From Cepaea nemoralis (taxonomy: Eukaryota > Mollusca > Gastropoda > Stylommatophora > Helicidae): a stretch of 64,000 nucleotides of DNA. Shown in pieces: positions 20,643 through 30,054 of the stretch. Location: contig JACEFZ010027107.1 of assembly GCA_014155875.1 (NCBI GenBank), positions 61,001 through 125,000 of the forward strand. Reading direction: 5' to 3'. Both the position numbers and the translations under genes were made by a program. Position 1 is the first letter of the stretch, and each line of letters begins with the position of its first letter. The notes beneath the pieces are model-generated. The model was given only the letters and a program-made list of their open reading frames with translations. It had not been told where the DNA came from and did not search any database.

Positions 20643-21507
20643 TAGGTCAAGTAATGACCGTCTTAATAAACTTGTGCACGCTTCAGCAGAAGTCCCGACC
20701 CCATGTATATCCTTTACGCGTTTGGTGAAAAGCTGCTTTATGAATATACCAGACAAAGAAAATTTTATTAAAAATTAACCCTTACACATGTAATAACGCC
20801 AAAATTTCTTGTATGTATACTAGAGAATAGGTACATCAATATATAACTCTAATCCCTGTTTAAAATAAGCCATAATATTCCTAGATATACATTAAAATAT
20901 GTAATATTATTAAACATCAAAGTTATACCCTTTAATTATAAAAATATTCCAAGGGAAATAAATCGGAGCCCTTGACTCAAACCAGAATTGTTTCCCATTT
21001 TAAGTGCTGACCTCCCTTGAATGTCTGTTTACCTACGCGACCAGGTAAAGAAACCTCCGCCACCAGGTAAAGAGCACACACAATAGACAGCGACCCCGAG
21101 ATTTTCCGATACCGGTCAAGCATATCGCTTCACCGAGCACACCCCACGAGAAAAAATACAATGACCAGCGACAGCGAGATTAAATGATACCGCGCATGTA
21201 GAACGCCTACGGAATTGTCAATTAACCTGGACGGCCTTCAATGCTTATTGTAGATAGCCGTCAGAAAACTGTGAAGGGAATATTTGTGCCGAAAAATAAA
21301 ATAAAAATATTCCTATCCGAAACCGTTATATATATATTATTTAAAATATTAAATATAAAAAGATATGTATGTATTTATGTATGTAATTCTATAGCTGTAG
21401 GTAGGTTGTCCAAAATGGTTAAGGCGTACATACGTACTTGCTTTGATGACTTAGTCACGCGGGATATGTGTGCGCGTTTGTGCGTGTGTGTGCGCTAGCG
21501 CGCGGGT
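20643..21507. other. AT-rich spacer inside element 1, no recognisable gene
   Basis: AT-rich to about 20960, then unique sequence. A frame at 21241-21498 (85 codons) runs into GT-rich repeats and shows no domain. The hexamer AATAAA at about 20665 sits just inside the left arm. Confidence 0.45.
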
Positions 21508-22160
21508 GTGGTATCAATTACAGGACATCACAGTCAGTCCCAACATTCGGTGGAGTTGTGTGCTTGCTGGCCATGTTTACCATTATCATTATGGACGAAC
21601 GACAATCATGTCACGTGTGCGTGTGTGTGTGTGTTATCAATTACAGGACGTCGCATGCAGCAACCAACATTGATTGATTGGTCGTGTGCCACCATGATGT
21701 ACCATGTCATATCACGACCACAGCGTGGGTGTACTGTCATGTGAGCGTGTGTGTGTGTGTCCTATCAATTACAGGACGTCACAGTCAACCCCAACATTGT
21801 TTATGCAATGCATTTACAGAACGTTCAAACAACCCCAACATTGATTGGTACGCGTGGACTATCAGGACATCTGTGCGCATGTGTGCGCGCATGTAGGCGT
21901 GTGTGCGGGCGTGGGTGTGCTATCAATTACAAGACGTCGCATGCAGCCCCAACATTGATTGATTGGTCGTGTGCCACCATGATGTACCATGTCACTTCAC
22001 GACCAAAGCGTGGGTGTACTGTCGGGTGAGCGTGTGTGTGTTTCCTATCAATTACAGGACGTCGCAGTCAACCCCAACATTGTTTATGCAATGCATTTAC
22101 AGGACGTCGCATATTTACAGGACATCACAGTCAACCCCACAATTCATTCTGCGTGGGCAA
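21508..22160. repeat. 286-bp tandem repeat built from SINE-tail-like units
   Basis: The phrase TATCAATTACAGGACGTC(A/G)C recurs near 21513, 21635, 21764, 21921 and 22045, most often preceded by GT runs. A larger unit containing TTGATTGATTGGTCGTGTGC repeats with a 286-bp offset (21651 against 21937). The core TTACAGGACGTCGCAGTCAA matches the SINE-A 3' end in reverse complement, so the array appears seeded by a SINE. Frames across it are artefacts. Confidence 0.75.
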
Positions 22161-22259
22161 GGTTGCCGTTGTCTTTCTACACGACCGGCACCCATGATCT
22201 TCTGTAGTATCTCTCAGCAGGAATACCAACAACAGCATCACCCAACACCACCAACAAAC

Positions 22260-22260
<1 letters not shown>

Positions 22261-22330
<70 letters not shown>

Positions 22331-22380
22331 ATCACCATCATCATCATCATCAGCTCATCATCAGCAGCATCAGCTGAGGG
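22261..22380. repeat. TCA/CAG trinucleotide microsatellite
   Basis: About 19 TCA units, then CAGCAGCAG and more TCA. It gives a poly-serine frame (21963-22433) that is not a credible gene. Confidence 0.9.
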
Positions 22381-22683
22381 TGACCGACTGGATGACGCAT
22401 CACAGGCTATGTCAACAGAGTGAACGTATGTGAACGTGCGTAGACATGTCTTTGGGGAAAACTGGAGGATGACTCACAGTGACCTGAAAACATAACGATA
22501 CAACCGAGACACTTGGATAATTCTCACACCCGATCAAAGAGGGCGCTGTAGCCGGTCTCATGCCTTATGGGATACATCCGAAACACGTGACTAATGGTCA
22601 AAGATGGAGCCGCATCCGGTCACATGGTCAGACAATATTCTGATGAGTCATTCTACGTAAGCAAATACCGTGTATAAGACGAC

Positions 22684-23397
22684 CAGCATGCGTCGAATAG
22701 AAGTACCGGGCTCAGTGATCAGCAAAGTAGCACAACTTCTAAGGTGCCTGGTGTGAAGACTGGTGATTCTTGTTTCTTCATCCCAGCTCTGTCATTAGAC
22801 ATGTTGTTCTGCAAGAAACCTACTTCTTGTAGTCAGACAACCGTAGGCCCACATGAGACAACATTTAAGCTGCTTGACGATTCTTCTTCAGATGATAATA
22901 TTGAACCTGTGTCTAGCCGGTCATGAATCAGCCTCTGAGTTTCTCAAGAAAATCAATGCTTTATGGAATGAAAACTATCCCACCGCCGCTGGTTTCCGAT
23001 GTTGCTCCGCTGTCGCAGCAGATGAAATACAACACCCATCGAGAAAGGTATGTATAAATAGTAACGGTCATGATCATAGTTTCCAAGAACAGGTGTGCTA
23101 GCTCCGATGTCTAATGATACATTCTATTATATGGTACTCTTTATTTCACTATGAATTACTAGACGCTGAAGCCTTATAAGTTTCAATGTGATGTGTTTTT
23201 TTTATTCTCCTACACAGGTTAATTTCGCAACAGATCCTCACTTCTTGACAGTTCATAGCGTTGGCACCGAAGAACGCAGTGGCAACTGGCACCATGTAAT
23301 CAGAGAACGAGAGAATTTTGAGCGACGTATACTAGAGATGGACCAAATGCTAACCCCAGTTCGGGGGACCAGTCACAGAGTCAAAGTCCTGGAGTAG
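22684..23397 (+). CDS. Candidate two-exon gene of element 1, start unresolved
   Basis: Not recognised as any family. A canonical intron 23048-23217 (AAG|GTATGT ... pyrimidine tract, CTACACAG|G) joins the open frame of 22853-23047 (ending IQHPSRK) to 23218-23397 (beginning VNFATDPHFLT, containing GNWHHVIRERENFERRILEM and stopping at 23397). AATAAA follows at 23463-23468. Upstream, a different frame is open 22684-22925 with an acidic DDSSSDDNIEP stretch; a one-base shift near 22905-22920 would merge it with the downstream frame, so either a frameshift exists or the start lies at ATG 22853. A third frame from ATG 22923 also splices to a 51-residue product. A TATA-like GTATAAG lies at about 22671. 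Coding status is moderate; frame choice is uncertain. Confidence 0.45.
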
Positions 23398-23892
23398 AGA
23401 AAAAACTCAAGAACAACAGTGAAAGAGGCCGAGATAGTCTAACCCCCGTATGGTAACTGGTAAATAAAATTTAAAAAAATATCAATCCACACTAGCGGAC
23501 GTGTATTAAAACACCTACATAAAAACAAGATGGCTGTAATATACTTACAAACATGTCTTTAATAGCTGACCAGGTCTCAATACGAAGAAAACTACAAAGG
23601 GTGTGAGGAGACTGTATATGTATATCACGGATATTCTGACTCGCAGACTATAGCTCACAATGACTACATCACAAGTAACTTGGCGCCCTCTACACTATCT
23701 ATTTCATCATGGTTAGAGGGCATGTGGCGAACATGACTTGCATTCCCCAACCCAGCTCAAACATACAACAGGTCAACGAGCGGGTAGTAGAACGCTTAGT
23801 CGCGCCATACAGACAGCTACTGTCAGCGTAATCTGAACCGCTTGACCTATGAAACTGGCTGAAACCGGTTTTACGCGTGGCTCAAAAACTAG
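23398..23892 (+). other. Intergenic region with poly(A) signal and upstream promoter of the PC4-domain gene
   Basis: Begins with the AATAAA (23463-23468) of the candidate upstream gene. The rest is unique noncoding sequence leading to the TATA box at 23893. Confidence 0.5.
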
Positions 23893-23920
23893 TATATAAA
23901 CCCGAGACTGGTAACACTCA
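23893..23920 (+). promoter_or_regulatory. Core promoter of the PC4-domain gene (TATA and initiator)
   Basis: TATATAAA at 23893-23900. An initiator-like ACTCAACC (adenine at 23920) lies 27 bases downstream and the ATG follows at 23938, giving a very short leader of about 18 bases. Such compact spacing is typical of virus or transposon genes. Confidence 0.7.
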
Positions 23921-23937
23921 ACCATCGTGATCAGAAG

Positions 23938-24873
23938 ATGACTACAGACCTCAAGAGTGTGCCTGCTAACTGGGTCTACATGACTCGTAGTGGTGAGACT
24001 ATTAGACCAGTGGGCGGTGGTGATAAGGCCGTGTTTGTCTCATCCTACAGAGGAACGAGTACGTTACACATCCGAAGATTTTACGGTGAATCCGACAAGA
24101 AGTTCCCAACTAAGAATGGAATGACACTTACTCGACAAGAATATGAACAGATGATCGCGATGCATCGCGAGATCCTAGCTGACTTTGACAGAATCAACCA
24201 AGTTAACCAAGCCAGTAACGAAATCACACAAGGTACTAACAGAGACAAGCAAGCCAGTAACCAAAACATCCAAGTCAGTGCTCATGTCAAACAAGGCACT
24301 ACCAGAAGCCATCAAATCCAAAACACTCAAGTCAGCGCTCAAGTTAAACAAGGAACTAACCGAAACCACCAAGTAGACGCATACTATACCGCCAGTTTTC
24401 AACCCATCTGCAGTCAGCTGTGTGATGGCCCCAGTAACCAGATGTGCGATGACCCCAATAACCAGGTGTTTGACGTGCAACAAGACATCAACCGAAGCAA
24501 GCAAGTCCAACACACGCAAGACAGTATTCAAGTCAAACAGAGTACTAAACGAAGCCACCAAGTAGACGCATACTATACCACCAGTTATCAACCCAGCTAC
24601 AGTCAGATGTGTGATGACCCCAGCAACCAGATAGGTGAAGAGCCCAATAGTCAGATGTTTGATATGGCCAACACTCAGATGATTGATGGCTCGATTGTTT
24701 ACAATACTCAGATGTCAGCCCACCAATCAGGAGACCAGCCTTACGACTACATACCAAGTGATCCTATACATACCAGACTACCAGCCGGAAAAACCAACCT
24801 ACTCAGACAGTGGTGTGAAGAAACCCAGAAACAACATACAGTGTGTATAGCTCTGTATGTGAAAATAAAATGA
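23938..24873 (+). CDS. PC4/p15 transcriptional coactivator-domain protein, 311 aa, intronless
   Basis: Cellular PC4 (SUB1) binds single-stranded DNA and stimulates RNA polymerase II transcription. Residues about 30-83 match its C-terminal domain: a VFVSSYRG beta strand, then HIRRFY (residues 44-49; PC4 has IREYY), then PTKNGMTLT (57-65; PC4 has KGISLT), then a helix QEYEQMIAMHREILADF. The rest (84-311) is low-complexity, rich in Asn, Gln, Ser and Lys. It has a 63-residue internal duplication (HQVDAYYT at residues 144 and 207) that contains DDPSNQ-type units, so it is probably disordered. The start is the first ATG after a strong TATA box. Stop and AATAAA (24864-24869) overlap. The intact frame and the recent age of element 1 suggest selection within the element. 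It might regulate transcription or protect single-stranded replication intermediates; this is inference. Confidence 0.8.
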   Translation: MTTDLKSVPANWVYMTRSGETIRPVGGGDKAVFVSSYRGTSTLHIRRFYGESDKKFPTKNGMTLTRQEYEQMIAMHREILADFDRINQVNQASNEITQGTNRDKQASNQNIQVSAHVKQGTTRSHQIQNTQVSAQVKQGTNRNHQVDAYYTASFQPICSQLCDGPSNQMCDDPNNQVFDVQQDINRSKQVQHTQDSIQVKQSTKRSHQVDAYYTTSYQPSYSQMCDDPSNQIGEEPNSQMFDMANTQMIDGSIVYNTQMSAHQSGDQPYDYIPSDPIHTRLPAGKTNLLRQWCEETQKQHTVCIALYVKIK

Positions 24874-24998
24874 TGTGATGATACTATGTACACCACCTCA
24901 TATCACATCATCCATTTCGTATAATGACATTATACATTTTTTATTCTTGAAAAATGTACTGAAATACTGTAAAATGTACTGAACTACTGTAAAATAAA
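24864..24998 (+). terminator. Poly(A) signals of the PC4-domain gene
   Basis: AATAAA at 24864-24869 overlaps the last codons, and a second AATAAA lies at 24993-24998, followed by a T-rich tract. Between them is a short duplicated phrase, AAAATGTACTGAA(A/C)TACTG. Confidence 0.65.
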
Positions 24999-25149
24999 CA
25001 GGTCTTTATTATAATTATATCTTGTTAATTTTTTTGTACAATTTTATTGTTGAAATTTTATTTTGTTCCTTCAATTATAGTGTCTTATTACATAAGATAC
25101 GTTTAATTTTCTGAAATACAGTTGTTGTTTGCATAGGGGACAGGCGAAT

Positions 25150-27415
25150 ATCTTATAAGTTTCGCTGAACTTTGGTCAAACTTTTCACATTTGGTTAACA
25201 AAGTTTCCTTGTTTTTATGAGTTTTGTTTGAAATTTGGTCAAACTTGTCCAAAACTTTTCACCTTTGGTTAACACATTGTCTTACTTGGCCAAGGTTTTT
25301 ACCATTTGGTTAACAAAGTTTCCTACATTTCATAAGTTTGGGTGACAGTTGGCCAAACTTTTCACGTTTGGTTAACAAATTTTTCCTACATTTCATATGT
25401 TTGACTGAGATTTTTATAAGTTTGGTTTGAAATTCGGCTAATCTTTTCACAATTGGTAAACAAATTTTCCTACTTTTCATAAGATTGGGTGAGTTTTTTA
25501 TAAGTCTGAATGAAATATAGCCAAAATTTTCCACCTCTGATTAACAAATTTTCTTAAGTGGCCTAGATTTTTGCCATTTGGTTAACAAAGTTTCCTACTG
25601 GGTGAAATTTGGTCAAACATTTCACCTCTGGACAATAAAATCTCCCACTTTTCATAAGTTTGGGTGACAAATGGCCAAACTTTTCACGTTTGGTTAACAA
25701 ATATTTCCTACTTTTCATATGTTTGACTGAGCTTTTTATAAGTTTGGTTTGAAATTCGGCTAACCTTTTCACATTTGGTTAACAAAATTTCCTACTTTTC
25801 ATAAGTTTGGGTGAAATTTGGTCAAACTTTTCCCCTCTGGACAACAACATTTCACACTTTTCATAAGTTGGGGTGAAAGTTGACCAAACTTTTCATGATT
25901 GGTTAACAAATTTTCCTACTTTTCATGTGTTTGACTGAGCTGTTTATAAGTTTGGTTTGAAATTCGGCTAATTTTTTCACATTTGGTTAACAATTGTTCC
26001 TACTTTTCATGTGTTTGACTGAGATTTCTATAAGTTTGGTTGAAATGTGACCAAAATGTTTCACTTTGATTGACAAATTTTCCTACTTTTCATATGTTTG
26101 ACTGAGATTTTTATAAGTTTGGTTTGAAATTCGGCTAATCTTTTCACAATTGGTAAACAAATTTTCCTACTTTTCATAAGATTGGGTGAGTTTTTTATAA
26201 GTCTGAATGAAATATAGCCAAAATTTTCCACCTCTGATTAACAAATTTTCTTAAGTGGCCTAGATTTTTTGCCATTTGGTTAACAAAGTTTCCTACTGGG
26301 TGAAATTTGGTCAAACATTTCACCTCTGGACAATAAAATCTCCCACTTTTCATAAGTTTGGGTGACAAATGGCCAAACTTTTCACGTTTGGTTAACAAAT
26401 ATTTCCTACTTTTCATATGTTTGACTGAGCTTTTTATAAGTTTGGTTTGAAATTCGGCTAACCTTTTCACATTTGGTTAACAAAATTTCCTACTTTTCAT
26501 AAGTTTGGGTGAAATTTGGTCAAACTTTTCCCCTCTGGACAACAACATTTCACACTTTTCATAAGTTGGAGTGAAAGTTGACCAAACTTTTCATGATTGG
26601 TTAACAAATTTTCCTACTTTTCATGTGTTTGACTGAGCTGTTTATAAGTTTGGTTTGAAATTCGGCTAATTTTTTCACATTTGGTTAACAAATGTTCCTA
26701 CTTTTCATGTGTTTGACTGAGATTTCTATACGTTTGGTTGAAATGTGACCAAAATGTTTCACTTTGATTGACAAATTTTCCTACTTTTCATATGTTTGAC
26801 TGAGATTTTTATAAGTTTGGTTTGAAATTTGGCTAACCTTTTCACATTTGGTTAACACATTTTCTTACTTGGCCAAGCTTTTTTTGCCATTTTGTTAACA
26901 AAGTTTCCTACTTTTCATAAGTTTGGGTGAAATTTGGTCAAACTATTCCCCTCTGGACAACAAACTTTCCCACTTGTAATAAGTTGGGGTGAAAGTTGAC
27001 CAAACTTTTCATGATTGGTTAACAAATTTTCCTACTTTTCATGTGTTTGACTGAGCTGTTTATAAGTTTGGTTTGACATTCGGCTAACTTTTTTATATTT
27101 GGTTAACAAATGGTCCTACTTTTCATGTGTTTGACTGAGATTTTTATAAGTTTGGATTGAAATTTGGCTAACCTTTTCACATTTGGTTACCACATTTTCT
27201 TACTTGGCCAAGATTATTACTATTTTTTTTTGCCATTTTGTTAACATAGTTTCCTACTTTTCATAAGAATGGGTGAAATGTGGTCAAACTTTTCACATCT
27301 GGACAACAAAATTTCCCACTTTTCACAAGTTTCGGTGACAGTTGGCCAAACTTTTCACGTTTGGTTAAAACATTTTCCTACTTTTCATGTTTTGACTGAG
27401 ATTAAATGTATAAAA
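25150..27415. repeat. 2.3-kb direct-repeat array with a 697-bp higher-order unit, inside element 1
   Basis: The basic degenerate unit of about 60 bp contains TTTCATAAGTTTGG, a CAAACTTTTCAC phrase and TTTGGTTAACAAATTTTCC. A higher-order unit of 697 bp is almost exactly duplicated (about 25380-26076 and 26077-26775; for example TTAAGTGGCCTAGATTTTT at 25554 and 26251) with a partial third copy. The conserved core holds GTTAAC. Minus-strand frames (25310-25534, 25563-25772, 26195-26470) arise from the repeat. It could be a replication or structural repeat of the element, or an expanding satellite. Confidence 0.85.
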
Positions 27416-27534
27416 TATTTGTAATTTTTGCGCATATGTCACCTACACTTCCACATGCAACGCTCTGTAACAACACGAACAATACAAATGCAAATGTTTC
27501 TTAACACTCAATAAACGTTTAAAAAAAAAAAAAA
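27416..27534 (+). other. AATAAA plus 14-base poly(A) at the inner edge of the right arm
   Basis: AATAAACGTTT at about 27510-27520 is followed by A14 (27521-27534), immediately before the right arm begins at 27535. It looks like a retrocopied 3' end or a transcript end at the arm boundary. Confidence 0.6.
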
Positions 27535-28044
27535 CTCGGGTTCGCTCGAGAGATGAAATAAATCAATTTATGACATATTGACTTCAGTCTTCTTCATCGA
27601 AGGGGATCGATATGACTGGAGGTCGCGCACACCGCACCGCCCACGCACGCACACACACACACACAGACACAGACACACACACACACACCTACACACTGGG
27701 ACCAGTCCCCGGTGACTAGTTGGTCTACTTATCTATATAAGTAATCCACATGCACGGGGCTTGCACCACTGTCTTTGAATGGGCTCGGAAGCGGTCGGGG
27801 GAAGCGGAGGCGGCCGTAGGAGGTACCTGTGGGCGGGGTGGTCGGTAGGGAGTACCCGAGGACCGGAAGTGACAACCGGAAGTAGTCACCCAAACCCAAG
27901 AAATTTCCCGCCAATTTTTTGAAAATGTGGTCGCAAAATATGACGTCAGAGCGTAGGACTATGACTTTTTATATAGTAAAAAACGACGTCAGCCGAAGGT
28001 CTAAAGTCCTAAATTCCTACCTGAATACCACATTGTATACTACT
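27535..28044 (-). repeat. Right terminal inverted repeat of element 1
   Basis: Reverse-complement partner of 20153-20642, about 510 bp because of a longer CA microsatellite. It carries the mirrored CRE (27941-27948) and E2F (27904-27914) sites. Confidence 0.95.
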
Positions 28045-28130
28045 CATTTCACTTCCATATTACTTCTTCCATCTGTGGTTATTGAAGTACCCAAATACTT
28101 AAATTGTATTAACTTTTAAATAATTCAAAC
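28045..28130 (-). pseudogene. LINE RT fragment, right part; right flank and duplication of element 1
   Basis: CATTTC (28045-28050) is the right target duplication. The minus strand reads a YLGTSITTDGRS-like motif, the (Y/F)LG..I..DGR of LINE RTs, leading into 19680-20152 across element 1. Confidence 0.75.
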
Positions 28131-28159
28131 GTAACCGGGTACCGTACCAGCTATCATTT

Positions 28160-28745
28160 CCGGTGTTGGTTTTCAACAGTATGACGCCCTGTTGCCCTTT
28201 TGTCACATAGGTCACATTCATATCGCATTGCTGGCACCCGTCCATCCTGACAGACGGTAATTTGTTGCATTGTGCTTCCAAAAAAAAAAAAACATAACTG
28301 TAATCAGTGCCCAATGTGATTGATCAGACCAATTCGCGCGGTAAATGTTTGTCCACAATGAATGCATGTGAACACAAGGTCATTTCCACCACCACGCACC
28401 ATTTGACGTCTCACACGTTCAGTGTGTGATCTATCAGCAATCATTTTCTCCTTTGCCTTTATTCCATTTCTGACATTTGCCCTCCATGCAACTCATTCAG
28501 CGGCGACCTGTTCCCAAATGTGCAATATCAGTGCCTGTATCATTCATGTTCCGCTTACACACATCCTTGTAGTAGCGGCCGACCACGAGATCTTTTACCC
28601 ATCTGTAATTACCAAAAAAGATTTCTGTTGGTATTCTTCCGTCGTCCACCATCCTAAAGTGTCCTATCCATCTAAGTCTGCGACACATCGCATTAGTAGA
28701 TACACAATACGCTGTCTTGGTTTGACAGTTAGGCGAATGCAACTG
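28160..28745 (-). pseudogene. CR1/jockey-like LINE tail fragment (family H)
   Basis: The minus-strand frame 28497-28742 reads RRLRWIGHFRMVDDGRIPTE and a YYKDVCKRNMND stretch. This is the conserved W(I/L)GHV.RM.D.R(I/L)P...RYKDVCKRD tail found after the RT of many LINEs. Further along (28200-28400) is a degenerate C2H2-like terminal motif. The frame is interrupted. Confidence 0.75.
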
Positions 28746-28954
28746 TTACGGCACCCTTTAAAATTGCCCATCGTCATCAGAAGATCGACCGTCCTGTCCT
28801 GTTTGCCAACGATTGATTTAAGGGATTGTTTTCACAGTAATGCTTTCTAATGATACAATTTGGGGCCAGATTGGCTTTCAATTATAGCGTCCCTGTGTAA
28901 CTAGATTTCCAAGTCAGTTCAAAGCAATATCAACAGGATAATGTTTTCATCACG

Positions 28955-29240
28955 GGTGCAGCGGTAGCGCAGTAGCTAACAAGCTTGCCGTTCGACCTTG
29001 TGGCCACGAGTTCGAAGCTCCATTACGATGGAAATTGTAATATTGACCTGGGCTTCCAAGTCGATCCTCTCTTAAATGGGTACCAGAAAAATTAATGGGA
29101 AGTAAAGAGGGCATGTGAGGTATTAATGGTATCATCCACTGAGTGCCGCCGACTGGTTTATAAAAATAAGGGATTAACACCTTTATCCAATAATATCAAG
29201 GCGTGTAAAAGTGCTTTTATTTACGTACTTACTATAATAT
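28955..29240 (+). repeat. SINE-B copy (tRNA-derived), plus
   Basis: The head contains GCGGTAGCGCAGTAGCTAAC (A-box-like) and CACGAGTTCGAAGCTCC (B box). The body reads CTTCCAAGTCGATCCTCTCT then AAATGGGTACCAGAAAAATT and GGGAAGTAAAG, ending near AAGGCGTGTAAAAGTGC. Confidence 0.8.
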
Positions 29241-29344
29241 TACTGTCAAAGAATTTGTTATAAAACTATCACCTGACTTCTTAATTCTGAGTAAAGCATC
29301 GTGTATCTGGTTTTATTGGTTATGGAGTGTATTGGTTTATTATT

Positions 29345-29615
29345 TAGTTGGTGGTTTTTTTTTTTTTTTTTTTTTTTTTCCCGCGTTTCCATCCTGTTTC
29401 AGGATATTGCGGTCAACACCAGCATCTTTCAGCTGTATGTTGATTCCTAGGCTAGATTACGCTCATCAGCACGCCACGACTTTCTGAGCGACCGGCTCCA
29501 TACTCTCAAAAGTCACTTTTGCGATTCGAACCACTGCTAATTCTCGTCGCGTCACGTGACGAGAGTATTCGGGGTTAGCGGAGAAAGCTGCTAACCCCTC
29601 GGCCACGGAGGTGGT
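29345..29615 (-). repeat. SINE-A copy, minus, after a poly-T run
   Basis: A poly-T tract (29353-29380) precedes CAGGATATTGCGGTCAACAC. It ends in the reverse-complement head, GGGGTTAGCGGAGAAAGCTG...CGGCCACGGAGG. Confidence 0.8.
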
Positions 29616-30054
29616 TAGCTTTTTAAAAAAATATGGTTGATTGGTTATTTTAGTTTGTTGGTTGGGTGGTTGGTTGAATGGTTGCTTAGCCGCGAATCCT
29701 TTAAAAAGTTATGTCCGATTCGTTGGCTTTCAGGTCGGCCAGGGCTTAAAGAGGGTTTGAATCTATAGGCGTGAGGTCGGTGTGCATACTTCTTCCAAGT
29801 CGGCACCAAAGTAGCACTTCCACAGTGATTGTACTGAAGAGCTCTGTTCCTTTCCTCCAAGCTCAGGAACTAACGGAGTGTGCAAGACCGGTACTGAAAC
29901 TTCACAACTGCGGAGAAGCAACCAGTTCATGATTCAGCCCAGTAAATACGTGAGGGATTTAAATGAAAACCTTAAAAGTGTGATAGAAATAACAATAACC
30001 ATGCCATTGTCTTGTAACCTGTCAGTATTGTTGTTAAGGATGTCGATGAGTGTA
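29616..30054. other. No recognisable feature
   Basis: A TTGGTTGG run (29640-29690), then unique sequence. Short frames on both strands lack any domain signature. Confidence 0.45.

Larger units (their letters stand above)
20153..28044. mobile_element. Element 1: Polinton-like element with long inverted repeats carrying a PC4-domain gene
   Basis: 7.9-kb element. Arms: 20153-20642 and 27535-28044, roughly 97% identical by eye outside their GT microsatellites, so the insertion is recent. Termini are AGTAGTATACAATGTGG and its complement, with a frame-verified 6-bp target duplication in a LINE. Order inside: left arm, AT-rich spacer, SINE-tail-like tandem repeats with a TCA microsatellite (21508-22380), a candidate two-exon gene (22684-23397), a PC4-domain gene with its own TATA box (23938-24873), and a 2.3-kb direct-repeat array (25150-27415) up to the right arm. 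Polymerase B, integrase, ATPase and capsid genes are absent, so mobilisation would need proteins supplied elsewhere. Polinton-like status rests on AG...CT ends, the 6-bp duplication and arm length; alternative: an unnamed TIR element class. Confidence 0.75.

Noticed and set aside
21963..22433. 156-codon frame with a long serine run
   Set aside because: It is made of a SINE-derived tandem repeat followed by a TCA microsatellite.
22624..22680. Short frame MVRQYSDESFYVSKYRV as a first exon of the candidate gene
   Set aside because: It ends in a stop within the TATA-like motif and no suitable splice donor is visible.
24081..24757. Minus-strand frames of up to 138 codons opposite the PC4-domain gene
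   Set aside because: They are antisense shadows created by the repetitive codon pattern of the plus-strand gene.
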